From Streptomyces sp. Ag109_O5-1 (GTDB lineage: Bacteria; Actinomycetota; Actinomycetes; Streptomycetales; Streptomycetaceae), in the NCBI RefSeq assembly GCF_003814875.1, contig NZ_RKQF01000001.1, positions 744,001-808,000 of the forward strand: a stretch of DNA of 64,000 nt. Reading direction: 5' to 3'. The notes beneath the pieces were generated by a model. The model had not been told where the DNA came from. It searched no databases and saw only the letters and a list, made by a program, of their open reading frames with translations. Numbering within the stretch: the first letter of the stretch is position 1; each line of letters begins with the position of its first letter. Positions 10,862 through 18,690 of the stretch are shown here, one piece after another. Position numbers and translations under genes: made by a program.

Positions 10862-11641
10862 CTAGGGCCGTACGCCGATCACGACGTTGGCGTACAGCTC
10901 CTGCGACACCGCGAGCCGGGTGGCCAGGCCTGCGCGGCTGAAGGCCTCGACGGCGCCGTCGGCCTGACGTTCGCTCGTCTCGACGAGGACGCAGCCGCCC
11001 GGCGCCAGCCACTGGGGCGCTCCGGCGGCGACCCTGCGCAGCACGTCGAGCCCGTCGCCGCCGCCGTCGAGGGCGACCAGCGGCTCGTGGTCGCGGGCCT
11101 CGGCGGGCAGCAGCCCGACCTCGCCGCTGGGGACGTACGGCACGTTGGCCGCGAGGATCCCGATCCGGCCGCGCAGGGTGGCGGGCAGGGCGTCGAACAG
11201 GTCGCCGGCGTGGGCGTGGCCCCCGTAGGGGGCGATGTTGCGGCGGGCACAGCCGACCGCGGCCGGGTCGATGTCGGCGGCGTGCAGTTCGACGTCGCCG
11301 AGGGCGGCGGCGAGGGCCGCGCCCACCGCACCGGAGCCGCAGCACAGGTCGACGACGACGGACGCTCCGGGGGCCTGGGCGAGGGCCTGGTCGACCAGGA
11401 ACTCGGTGCGGCGGCGGGGCACGAACACGCCGGGTTCCACGAGCACCCGCAGCCCGTGGAACCCGGCCCAGCCGAGGACGTGTTCGAGGGGCCGGCCACT
11501 GGCGCGCCGGTCGACCATCGCGGCCAGTTCGTCCGGGGTGCGGGCGGTGGCGAGGATCAGCTCCGCCTCGTCCTCGGCGAAGACGCAGCCCGCGGCGCGC
11601 AGCGCGGAGACGACAGCGGTGGTGTCGGAGAGTGAAGTCAT
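10862..11641 (-). CDS. Putative protein N5-glutamine methyltransferase (PrmC/HemK-like)
   Basis: The 259-aa product has a Rossmann SAM-binding domain with VVDLCCGSGAVGAALA (about 93-108) and the acidic residue in AADIDP. The substrate motif is NVPY where release-factor methyltransferases have NPPY. An N-terminal helical domain (1-75) includes RRASGRPLEHVLGWAGF, the segment PrmC uses to dock its target. It belongs to the actinobacterial family usually labelled putative protein N5-glutamine methyltransferase, distinct from housekeeping PrmC. Whether release factors are its target is unclear because of the Pro-to-Val change. It lies 43 bases downstream of the membrane protein gene on the same strand. 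Confidence 0.8.
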   Translation of the reverse strand: MTSLSDTTAVVSALRAAGCVFAEDEAELILATARTPDELAAMVDRRASGRPLEHVLGWAGFHGLRVLVEPGVFVPRRRTEFLVDQALAQAPGASVVVDLCCGSGAVGAALAAALGDVELHAADIDPAAVGCARRNIAPYGGHAHAGDLFDALPATLRGRIGILAANVPYVPSGEVGLLPAEARDHEPLVALDGGGDGLDVLRRVAAGAPQWLAPGGCVLVETSERQADGAVEAFSRAGLATRLAVSQELYANVVIGVRP

Positions 11642-11684
11642 CGCCGCGAGCCTATCCGCAGTCCGGACCGCCGGTCGCCGGCCG

Positions 11685-12749
11685 TCAGACGCCGACCGTC
11701 TCCTGGGTCTCCTCCTCGGCCTCCTCGGCGAGTTCGGCCGGCGACTCGGGTACGGCCACGGACGCCGTCGGGGCCGAGACCGGGGCCTGGGCCGCCTTGG
11801 CCCGCTCGTACGCCGCCGCGATCGCGGTGACCGCGAGGCCGGCCAGCAGCCAGACCACGAGGGTCCACACGTTCCGGCTCAGGCCGTCGCTGCCGAAGTA
11901 CAGGAGGCTGCGCGCGCCTTCGACGAAACCGGCGCCGTTCCAGAAGGCGTGCAGGGTGCCGAAGAAGCCGTTCTGCAGCTCGGGGCGGAACAACCCTCCG
12001 GAGCTGGTGAAGTTGAGCATCACGAAGAGCACCATCATGGTCAGCGTGGTCCACCGCTTGAGGAAGGTGTGCAGGCCGACGCCGATGAGCAGGATGCCCG
12101 CCGAGTAGAGCCAGGCCATGCCCCAGACGCCGGCCAGGTCGTGGTGGGCGAGGTGGAACACCGGTCCGGCGAGCAGCGCGCCGATGCTGCCGACGACGGC
12201 GGAGACGCCGAGCGCCAGCAGGGCGCGGATCCGCATGGGGAGTGTGCCGCCGGCCGCGCCGAGGGCGGCGACCGAGGCGTAGGAGCCGATACTGACCGCG
12301 ATGAGCAGGAAGAACAGGCCCTGTCCTGTGGGGTCGTCGGCGACGGGTTCGGCCACGTCGGTGACCTTGAGCGGGAGGCCCTCCTCGGCGGCGACCGGGG
12401 TGAAGACCTTCTCGACGGCGGTGGCGCCCATGTCGGAGGCGGCGCTCGCGACGAGCAGTTCCGGTGTCCTGGTGCTCGGCACATAGGCGCCGGTCACGCT
12501 GCGGGCCTTGAGCAGGTCCACGGCCTCGGCGCGGGTGGGCACGGTACGGACGTCGAGCTTGTCACCGGCGGTGTCCTTGATGGTCTGCGCGAACACCTTC
12601 GCCTTCGGTCCGGCGCCGACCACGGCCACGGGCAGGTGGTTCGGCTCCGGGTGGACGAACGCGCCCATGTAGGCCAGCCCCATGCCCAGGCACATCAGCA
12701 GCGGGGTGATCAGGTGCGTGAGCACATGGCGCAGTGCCGGTGACCTCAT
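11685..12749 (-). CDS. ABC-2/YhgE-Pip-like membrane protein, MarR-linked
   Basis: This 354-aa protein has one N-terminal helix, a large extracytoplasmic domain (about 45-160), five or so further helices (165-325) and an acidic C-terminal tail rich in Glu. The arrangement matches the YhgE/Pip and ABC-2 permease group. No ATPase gene is adjacent. ATG 12749 is preceded by GGAGG at nine bases and was preferred over the ATG at 12788. It is divergent from a MarR gene sharing an operator region, which suggests an inducible efflux or envelope-protection role. The substrate is unknown. Confidence 0.72.
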   Translation of the reverse strand: MRSPALRHVLTHLITPLLMCLGMGLAYMGAFVHPEPNHLPVAVVGAGPKAKVFAQTIKDTAGDKLDVRTVPTRAEAVDLLKARSVTGAYVPSTRTPELLVASAASDMGATAVEKVFTPVAAEEGLPLKVTDVAEPVADDPTGQGLFFLLIAVSIGSYASVAALGAAGGTLPMRIRALLALGVSAVVGSIGALLAGPVFHLAHHDLAGVWGMAWLYSAGILLIGVGLHTFLKRWTTLTMMVLFVMLNFTSSGGLFRPELQNGFFGTLHAFWNGAGFVEGARSLLYFGSDGLSRNVWTLVVWLLAGLAVTAIAAAYERAKAAQAPVSAPTASVAVPESPAELAEEAEEETQETVGV

Positions 12750-12812
12750 CGCGTACGACCTCCAGATCTTCCGGTTCTCCCGAAGCACCTTCGGGGGAAA
12801 CTGGTTGGCTTA

Positions 12813-12844
12813 TACAACTCAGACTCAAGTTGTACTATACAACT
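12813..12844. promoter_or_regulatory. MarR operator in divergent promoter region
   Basis: TACAACT (12813-12819) is followed by the near-palindrome AGTTGTACTATACAACT (12828-12844), giving three half sites. TTATAC (12810-12815) and TACTAT (12833-12838), spaced 17, may be the marR promoter, so bound repressor would block both directions. The binding protein is inferred to be the adjacent MarR. Confidence 0.62.
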
Positions 12845-12867
12845 AGACCGTCGGAGGAGGTATTCCC

Positions 12868-13311
12868 GTGACACCCACGGAGACAGCCGTCGAGACCATC
12901 CAGCGCGAGATGACGACCTTCGCGCGGCGGGCCAGGGCGTCGGCCGGGCGTATGCACCCCGAGCTGTCGCTGGTGTCCTACACGCTCCTCGGACATCTGG
13001 AGGAGCGCGGCGGCTGCCGGGCGACCGACCTGGCCGCGCACTACGCGCTGGACAAGTCGACGGTCAGCCGGCAGGTGGCGGCGCTGGAGCGGTCGGGCCT
13101 GATCGAGCGGCGCCTGGACCCGGAGGACCACCGGGTCCAGGTGCTGCATCTGACGGAGGCCGGGGAGGAGATCCTGGCCCAGGTGACCCGCAGCCGCCGG
13201 GCCGCCTTCCGGGAGCGGCTGGCTCAGTGGGCGGAGGAGGACCTGGTCAGGTTCGCCGGCTACCTGGAGCGCTACAACGCCGGGACGTCGACGGGCACCG
13301 GCGAGGACTGA
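12868..13311 (+). CDS. MarR-family transcriptional regulator
   Basis: The 147-aa product starts at a GTG with GGAGGAGG upstream. It has the MarR winged helix at about 35-110: LLGHLEERGGCRATDLAAHYALDKSTVSRQVAALERSGLIERR, then the wing DPEDHRVQVLHLT. Flanking helices form the dimer interface. It is divergent from the membrane protein gene, so it probably represses that gene and itself. Its last 40 bases overlap the 3' end of the GNAT gene on the other strand. Confidence 0.88.
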   Translation: MTPTETAVETIQREMTTFARRARASAGRMHPELSLVSYTLLGHLEERGGCRATDLAAHYALDKSTVSRQVAALERSGLIERRLDPEDHRVQVLHLTEAGEEILAQVTRSRRAAFRERLAQWAEEDLVRFAGYLERYNAGTSTGTGED

Positions 13312-14030
13312 CCGAGCGCCTGCGGCACCCGGGCCGCGAGGAAGGCGGTACGGCGGCGCAGGCGGAAACCGAGGGACTCGTACAGCCGGATCGCGGTGGT
13401 GTTCTCGGCGCCGGTGTGCAGGAACGGGGTCTCGCCGCGTTCCCGGATGCCGTACGCGACCGCGCGGATGAGCCGGGTCGCGAGGCCCTCGCCGCGGTAC
13501 GCCGGGTCGGTGCAGACCGCGCTGATCTCGGTCCAGCCCGGCGGGTGCAGCCGCTCCCCCGCCATCGCGATCAGCCGGCCGTCGCGGCGGATGCCCAGGT
13601 AGGTGCCCATGTCGATGGTGCGGGGCAGGAAGGGGCCGGGCCGGGTGCGCTCGATCAGGTCGAGTATCTCGGGCACGTCGGCGGGGCCGAGGCGGACGGC
13701 GGACGGCTCCGGGACGGCCTCCATGCCCTCGTCCACCAGCTGCACTCCCGCGATGTCCATCGTGAGCTCCCAGCCGTCCGGGAGTTCCCCTCGGTAGCCG
13801 GGCAGCCCGACCTCCTCGCCGGGCCCGGCGAGGGCGGCGAGGTCCGCCCAGTCACGGGCGTCGGGCTCGTCGGGCAGGGCCAGCCACGGGGAGACGTCGA
13901 CCGGGTAGCGCAGGATGCGGCCGCGCCGCTCGGCGAATTGGGCGTGCGGGCCGGTGAGCGAGGCGAGGGCGGGGTTGTCCAGGATGTGCGGGACGGTGCC
14001 GTCGCCCTCGCGGGGGCCGGGGAGGCTCAT
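13272..14030 (-). CDS. GNAT-family N-acetyltransferase (FR47-like)
   Basis: The product is 252 aa. The C-terminal half is an acetyl-CoA-binding GNAT fold: ISAVCTDPAYRGEGLATRLIRAVAYGIRERGETPFLHT, then N and Y of the NTTAIRLYESLGF segment. The N-terminal half (1-110) is a poorly conserved extension typical of FR47-like enzymes. The acceptor is unknown. It forms an ATGA overlap with the upstream oxidoreductase gene, so the two are cotranscribed. Its 3' end overlaps convergent marR by 40 bases, which could couple their expression through antisense RNA. Confidence 0.83.
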   Translation of the reverse strand: MSLPGPREGDGTVPHILDNPALASLTGPHAQFAERRGRILRYPVDVSPWLALPDEPDARDWADLAALAGPGEEVGLPGYRGELPDGWELTMDIAGVQLVDEGMEAVPEPSAVRLGPADVPEILDLIERTRPGPFLPRTIDMGTYLGIRRDGRLIAMAGERLHPPGWTEISAVCTDPAYRGEGLATRLIRAVAYGIRERGETPFLHTGAENTTAIRLYESLGFRLRRRTAFLAARVPQALGQSSPVPVDVPAL

Positions 14031-14950
14031 ATCCCGACCTCGATCACGATCTTGCCGCGGGTGTGCCCGTCCTCGACCGCGCGCAGCGCCTGGCCGGCCC
14101 GGTCGAGCGGGAAGGTCTGCGAGACATGCGGGTCGAGTTCACCGCCCACGACCAGTTCGGCCACCTCGTCCAGGACCGCGGCGGTACGGGCCCGCTCGAC
14201 CCGGCTGCCGCCCAGCGCGGCGACGGCCTGCGGCGTGGCTCCGGCGGTGATCAGCCTGGTGCGGTCCGCGAGCAGCGTGGCCGCCTCGGCGAGCACCTCT
14301 CCGCCGACCAGGTCGTAGACGCCGTCCACGCCCTCGGGAGCGGCGGCCCGCACCCGCTCGGCGAGGTCGGGACCGGAGGCCACGTGGACGGCGCCGAGCG
14401 ACTCGACGAAGTCCTTCTTGGCCTCGCTCGCCACGCCCACGACCCGCAGCCCCCAGGCGCGGGCGATCTGCACGGCCGCCGCGCCGACCCCGCCGCCGGC
14501 GCCCACGACCAGCAGGGTCGCGCCCTCGGGCAGGTCGAGCTGGCGTACGCCGTCGTAGGCGGTGGCCGCGGCGACCGGCAGGGTGGCGGCGTCGGTGAAG
14601 GACAGCGCGGCGGGCTTGCGCGCGGTCACGGCCGCAGGCAGCAGGGCGTACTCGGCGAAAGCGCCGGCGGGCGTGTTGCCGAAGACCTCGTCGCCGACCG
14701 CGAACCCGGTCACGCCCTCGCCGATCTCCTCGACGACTCCGGCGGCCTCGCTGCCGAGGACGACCGGGAAACGCGCCTCGCCCTCGCCCGGGCGGCGCAG
14801 TCCGTTGCGCAGCTTCCAGTCCACGGGGTTGACCCCCGCCGCACGCACCGCGATCAGCAGCTCACCGGGTCCGGGGCCGGGCCGGGCCACCTCGGCGAAG
14901 GCCTCGGTCTCGGGCCCGCCGTGCCTGGTGTAGACGTATGCCTTGGGCAT
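14027..14950 (-). CDS. NADP-dependent quinone oxidoreductase (zinc-independent MDR)
   Basis: This 307-aa enzyme is a medium-chain reductase of the quinone oxidoreductase group. It has the catalytic domain at the N-terminus (GELLIAVRAAGVNPVDWKLRNG), the family signature VLGSEAAGVVEEIGEGV, and a nucleotide-binding motif LLVVGAGGGVGAAAVQIARAWG (about 150-171). Zinc ligands are absent. It reduces quinones or enones with NADPH in the cytosol. It is the first gene of a two-gene unit with the GNAT gene and is divergent from the sulfite-oxidase-like gene 169 bases away. Confidence 0.85.
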   Translation of the reverse strand: MPKAYVYTRHGGPETEAFAEVARPGPGPGELLIAVRAAGVNPVDWKLRNGLRRPGEGEARFPVVLGSEAAGVVEEIGEGVTGFAVGDEVFGNTPAGAFAEYALLPAAVTARKPAALSFTDAATLPVAAATAYDGVRQLDLPEGATLLVVGAGGGVGAAAVQIARAWGLRVVGVASEAKKDFVESLGAVHVASGPDLAERVRAAAPEGVDGVYDLVGGEVLAEAATLLADRTRLITAGATPQAVAALGGSRVERARTAAVLDEVAELVVGGELDPHVSQTFPLDRAGQALRAVEDGHTRGKIVIEVGI

Positions 14951-15107
14951 CGTGTTTCCTCGCTCTCTGGTGCTGTCGCCGGTGTCCCGGTAGCGGCACT
15001 CAGCGGCAAGGACGAGCGCACGGCCGCTATTCCCGCGCCCGCGGATCGTTCACACGGCTGCAATGATCGGGGTCCTGACCTGGGCCGGAGCACCCGATCG
15101 GACATCG

Positions 15108-15113
15108 TACGGT
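15108..15113 (+). promoter_or_regulatory. Possible -10 box of a leaderless transcript
   Basis: TACGGT ends seven bases before the ATG at 15120, and no Shine-Dalgarno sequence precedes that ATG. Transcription would begin at or next to the A of the start codon. No clear -35 box was found. Confidence 0.4.
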
Positions 15114-15119
15114 TGAAGC

Positions 15120-15725
15120 ATGAACGTCACCCGAGGCTTCACCGGCCGTCCCCGCATCGACAATCCCGGACTGCCACCGGGCCAGTACGACGCGGGCGAG
15201 GACTGGCCGGTGCTCTCCGCCGAGGTGACGCCGGAGCTGGCGCCCGCCGACTGGTCGTTCCGGATCGACGGGCTGGTGGCCGAGCCGCGCACCTGGGACT
15301 GGGCCGCGGCGCACGCGCTTCCCGCGTCGGCGTACGAGGGTGACATCCACTGTGTGACCAGCTGGTCGAAGTTCGGGGTGCGGTTCGGGGGCGTCTCCTT
15401 GGACGCGTTTTTCAATGTGGTCCGGCCACATGTGTCCGCGACCCATGCCGTCGCCTATTCGCACACGGGTTACACCACCAACCTGCCGCTCGCGGACCTC
15501 ACCGGCGGCCGGGCCTGGATCGCCTTCGAGTACGAGGGCGAGCCGCTGCCCGCCGAGCACGGCGGGCCGGCCCGGCTGCTGGTGCCGCACCTGTACTTCT
15601 GGAAGAGCGCGAAGTGGATCGCGGGGATCACCCTCCTCGACCACGACGAGCCCGGCTTCTGGGAGCAGAACGGCTACCACGCACGGGGCAACCCCTGGGA
15701 GGAGCAGAGGTACTCCGGTGACTGA
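15120..15725 (+). CDS. Sulfite-oxidase-like molybdopterin oxidoreductase
   Basis: The 201-aa product is a single molybdopterin-binding domain of the sulfite oxidase/MsrP superfamily. The molybdenum-ligating cysteine is in DIHCVTSWSKFGVRFGGV (about residues 75-92). Later conserved segments are GYTTNLPLADL and GGPARLLVPHLYFWKSAKWI. It lacks a signal peptide, heme domain and dimerisation domain, so it is cytosolic and needs an electron partner. The next gene, overlapping by 8 bases, is a flavin reductase, the likely partner. The electron acceptor and true substrate (possibly an S- or N-oxide) are unknown. Confidence 0.85.
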   Translation: MNVTRGFTGRPRIDNPGLPPGQYDAGEDWPVLSAEVTPELAPADWSFRIDGLVAEPRTWDWAAAHALPASAYEGDIHCVTSWSKFGVRFGGVSLDAFFNVVRPHVSATHAVAYSHTGYTTNLPLADLTGGRAWIAFEYEGEPLPAEHGGPARLLVPHLYFWKSAKWIAGITLLDHDEPGFWEQNGYHARGNPWEEQRYSGD

Positions 15726-16488
15726 GACCACCACCGCCGGGGGCTTCGCTCCCCCGACTCGCTTCGCGGTGCCCGCGCGCATCGCGGTCAGCACCCGGGC
15801 CGCCGCGGTGTGGCAGACGGCCACCCTCACCGAGATCCGCCGCGAGACCCCGCACTCGGCGACCTTCCGGTTCGCGGTGCCGGCCTGGGCGGGACATCTG
15901 CCCGGGCAGCACCTGATGCTGCGGCTGACCGCCGGGGACGGCTACGCGGCCCAGCGGCACTACTCCCTCGCCTCCGCTCCGGACGACTCCGGGCGCATCG
16001 AGCTGACCCTCGACCATGTCGAGGGCGGCGAGGTCTCCGGCTGGTTCCACACGGTGGCCCGGCCCGGTGACACCGTCGAGGTGCGCGGCCCGTTGAGCGG
16101 CTTCTTCGCCTGGCCCGGCGACCGGCCCGCGCTGCTGGTCGGCGCCGGTTCCGGGGTCGTACCGCTGATGTCGATGGTCCGGCACCACCGGGCCCGGGCC
16201 CTGGACGTGCCGCTGCGCCTGGTGGTGTCGGCGCGGTCTCCCGAGGAGCTGATCTACGCGCGGGAGCTGGGTGCGGAGACCACGGCGGTGTTCACCCGGA
16301 CCGCGCCGGAGGGTGTGCCGGTGGGACGTATGGCCGCCGCACATGTGGCCCCGCTCCTGGCCGAGCAGCCGGCCGGTGGGTGGGAGGCCTATGTGTGCGG
16401 TTCCAACGGTTTCGCGGAGCATGCCTCGCGGCTGCTGGTGGCGGCGGGCCAGCCGGTGGACCGGATCCGCATCGAGCGGTTCGGCTGA
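15718..16488 (+). CDS. Ferredoxin-NAD(P)H reductase-like flavoprotein
   Basis: A GTG at 15718 overlapping the upstream stop gives 256 aa; GGGAGGAG lies upstream inside the previous gene. The FAD domain has RHYSLASAP (about 80-88), and the NAD(P)-binding domain has ALLVGAGSGVVPLMSMVRHH and YVCGSNGFAEHASRLL near the C-terminus. The usual 2Fe-2S domain is missing, so electrons pass directly from FAD. Tight overlap with the sulfite-oxidase-like gene argues that it feeds the molybdenum centre, like a soluble counterpart of MsrPQ. A GC hairpin follows the stop. Confidence 0.85.
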   Translation: MTETTTAGGFAPPTRFAVPARIAVSTRAAAVWQTATLTEIRRETPHSATFRFAVPAWAGHLPGQHLMLRLTAGDGYAAQRHYSLASAPDDSGRIELTLDHVEGGEVSGWFHTVARPGDTVEVRGPLSGFFAWPGDRPALLVGAGSGVVPLMSMVRHHRARALDVPLRLVVSARSPEELIYARELGAETTAVFTRTAPEGVPVGRMAAAHVAPLLAEQPAGGWEAYVCGSNGFAEHASRLLVAAGQPVDRIRIERFG

Positions 16489-16490
16489 GC

Positions 16491-16512
16491 GCGGGTCCTC
16501 CGGACGACCCGC
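16491..16512 (+). terminator. Intrinsic terminator-like hairpin
   Basis: GCGGGTC (16491-16497) and GACCCGC (16506-16512) form a perfect 7-bp stem with an 8-nt loop, starting three bases after the reductase stop codon. It lacks a T tract, as is common in this genus. Confidence 0.5.
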
Positions 16513-16638
16513 CCCGGGGCGTGCGGTCCGGGTACCGCGGGGCGCCGGGCCGGGTGTGCGGCGCGCGCCGGAAGGTGTGCTTCGGGCGTTTCCGCCTCCG
16601 TGACCTCGGCAGGTGAGCCGGCTGCTCCGTACGGGGTA

Positions 16639-16652
16639 CCACTTCGAAGTGG
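16639..16652. promoter_or_regulatory. Perfect 14-bp palindrome upstream of Rv1733c-like gene
   Basis: CCACTTCGAAGTGG is fully self-complementary and lies 84 bases before the ATG at 16737. The position suits an operator; the binding protein is unknown. Confidence 0.4.
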
Positions 16653-16736
16653 ACGCTCGCGTGCAGGCGGGGGCACGCTGGGAGCTGCGGACCGGCTGTC
16701 CGGCCCTTCGGCTCCCGTTGCGGCGAGGAGGTCGAC

Positions 16737-17324
16737 ATGCGTACCCGGATGCGTGGCTGGCGCTGGCGGCAGAACCCGCTGCGGCGCAGTTCGGACGTGG
16801 TCGAGGCGTGGACCGCGCTGGTCGTCGCGGTCCTGCTGTGCGTGGGTGCGCCCCTGGCCGGGGCATTGGTGGGCCTGTGGGCCCATGATCAGGCGCGGGC
16901 GGTCGCCACGGTCGAGCGGGCGGAACGGCACAGGGTCCGGGCCGTGGTCGTCGGCAGCATTCCGGAGCAGCTGCCGTCGGTGCAGGGCGGCGACCGGGAG
17001 CACGCCTACCAGGTGGACGTCCGCTGGAGCGAACCCGGCAAGGGGGCACGGACGGCCCCGGCCCGGGTGCCGGCGGGGACCCGGACCGGTGACGTGGTGG
17101 ACGTGTGGTTCGACCGTCAGGGGCACGGTGTCGCCCCGCCGCCCACCGAGGTCGCCGTCTGGCAGCACGCGGTCACCGTGGGCATCTGCGGGGCGAGCGG
17201 CGCGGCGGCCGTGGTGCTGCTCGGGCACGGCGTCGTCCGCCGGGTCGCGCTGCGCCACCGGCTCGCCGAGTGGGAGCAGGAATGGGCGCGCACCGGCCCG
17301 GACTGGACCCGCGGGCGTGCCTGA
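16737..17324 (+). CDS. Rv1733c-like transmembrane protein
   Basis: The 195-aa protein has an N-terminal basic/aromatic segment (MRTRMRGWRWRQNPLRRSSD), one helix (WTALVVAVLLCVGAPLAGALVGLWA), an extracytoplasmic domain of about 100 residues (RHRVRAVVVGSIPEQLP ... YQVDVRWSEPGKGARTAPARVP) and a second helix near 145-165. This is the pattern of Mycobacterium Rv1733c and its many streptomycete paralogues. The molecular role is unknown. GAGGAGG upstream supports the start. It is monocistronic. Confidence 0.78.
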   Translation: MRTRMRGWRWRQNPLRRSSDVVEAWTALVVAVLLCVGAPLAGALVGLWAHDQARAVATVERAERHRVRAVVVGSIPEQLPSVQGGDREHAYQVDVRWSEPGKGARTAPARVPAGTRTGDVVDVWFDRQGHGVAPPPTEVAVWQHAVTVGICGASGAAAVVLLGHGVVRRVALRHRLAEWEQEWARTGPDWTRGRA

Positions 17325-17565
17325 GACAGCCCGGGGCGCGACCTGGGTGACCCGACCACCCGCTGTGGCCGCCCGGCGCCCGCGATCTCCCGTCCGCCGT
17401 CCACGACGAGCCGCCCGGCCGTCTTGACCAGCGGATCGACAGCAGATCAAGAGCGGACGGCAGGAGGTCACCACGGAGGCCGGCGGTGCACGGGCCTGGC
17501 GAGTCGTCGGACCACCCACGTACGGTGTGATCATCCGCACCTACCCTTCGCAAAGGCGGTTGTCG

Positions 17566-18534
17566 ATGGCCCTGTTCGACCTCCCTCTCGACGAACTCCG
17601 TGAACACCGCAGCACGTCGGTGGCGCCCGAGGACTTCGACGCCTTCTGGTCCAAGACCCTCCAGGAGGCCCGCGAGCACGATCTGGACGCCCGCTTCGAG
17701 CCGGTCGACACCGGGCTGTCCACGGTCGAGGTGTACGACGTGACGTTCGCCGGGTTCGGCGGCCACCCGGTCAAGGGCTGGCTGCGGCTTCCGGCCGGCA
17801 GCACCGAACCGCTGCCGCTGGTCGTGGAGTTCATCGGCTACGGCGGCGGCCGCGGGCTGCCGCACGAGAACCTGCTGTGGGCGTCGACCGGCCGGGCGCA
17901 CTTCGTGATGGACACCCGGGGCCAGGGCAGCGCCTGGGGCGGTGGCGGCGGCACCGCCGACCCGGTGGGCGGAGCGCCGGCGTACCCCGGCTTCATGACG
18001 CGGGGTGTCGACGCGCCCGAGAACTACTACTACCGGCGGGTGTACACGGACGCGGTGCGCGCGGTCGAGGCGGCCCGCTCGCATCCGCTGACCGACGCGG
18101 CACGGACCGTGGCGCTCGGTGCCAGCCAGGGCGGCGGGATCACCATCGCGGTCGGCGGTCTGGTCCCGGACCTGGTCGCTGTCGCCCCGGACGTGCCCTT
18201 CCTGTGCGACTTCCCACGCGCCACCACCCTGACGGACCGTCACCCGTACCGGGAGATCGGCCTGTTCCTCAAGACGCACCGCGGCCGCTCGGCGGACGTG
18301 CAGCGCACCCTCTCCTACTTCGACGGTGTGCACTTCGCGGCGCGTGGCCGGGCTCCGGCGCTGTTCTCGGCGGCCCTGGAGGACCAGACCTGCCCGCCGT
18401 CCACGGTCTTCGCGGCCTACAACTCCTGGGCGCACGACGACAAGGCGATCGAGGTGTACGACTTCAACGACCACGAGGGCGGCGGCCCGTACCACGAGGC
18501 GGCGAAGGTGCGCTGGCTCGGCTCGTACGCCTGA
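17566..18534 (+). CDS. Acetylxylan esterase / cephalosporin-C deacetylase (CE7)
   Basis: This 322-aa alpha/beta hydrolase removes acetyl groups from xylo-oligosaccharides and similar esters. The family-7 signature is complete: RGQGSAWGG (118-126), nucleophile Ser187 in GASQGG, Asp273 in LEDQTCPPS and His303 in NDHEGGG. The length is standard and no signal peptide is present, so it acts on imported oligosaccharides. ATG 17566 is chosen because AAAGG lies upstream and homologues begin near MALFDLPLDEL; an upstream in-frame ATG at 17527 is less likely. The gene stands alone. Confidence 0.9.
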   Translation: MALFDLPLDELREHRSTSVAPEDFDAFWSKTLQEAREHDLDARFEPVDTGLSTVEVYDVTFAGFGGHPVKGWLRLPAGSTEPLPLVVEFIGYGGGRGLPHENLLWASTGRAHFVMDTRGQGSAWGGGGGTADPVGGAPAYPGFMTRGVDAPENYYYRRVYTDAVRAVEAARSHPLTDAARTVALGASQGGGITIAVGGLVPDLVAVAPDVPFLCDFPRATTLTDRHPYREIGLFLKTHRGRSADVQRTLSYFDGVHFAARGRAPALFSAALEDQTCPPSTVFAAYNSWAHDDKAIEVYDFNDHEGGGPYHEAAKVRWLGSYA

Positions 18535-18690
18535 GGCGACGGAGGACAGGGACACCGCGAGACGGCCGAACGGTTCGTCCGGGAACCTCTTTTCCCGTCG
18601 GCCTTCCCTCCAGTCCGACCAGTCGGTACGTTCGGGAGACCAGGGCCGCAGCGTCGCGGTCCGGGTTTTCCGGCGTACGACGGAGGGCGC

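Noticed and set aside
10862..11641. Housekeeping release-factor methyltransferase PrmC
   Set aside because: The substrate motif is NVPY rather than NPPY and no prfA is adjacent; a more general putative glutamine methyltransferase label was used.
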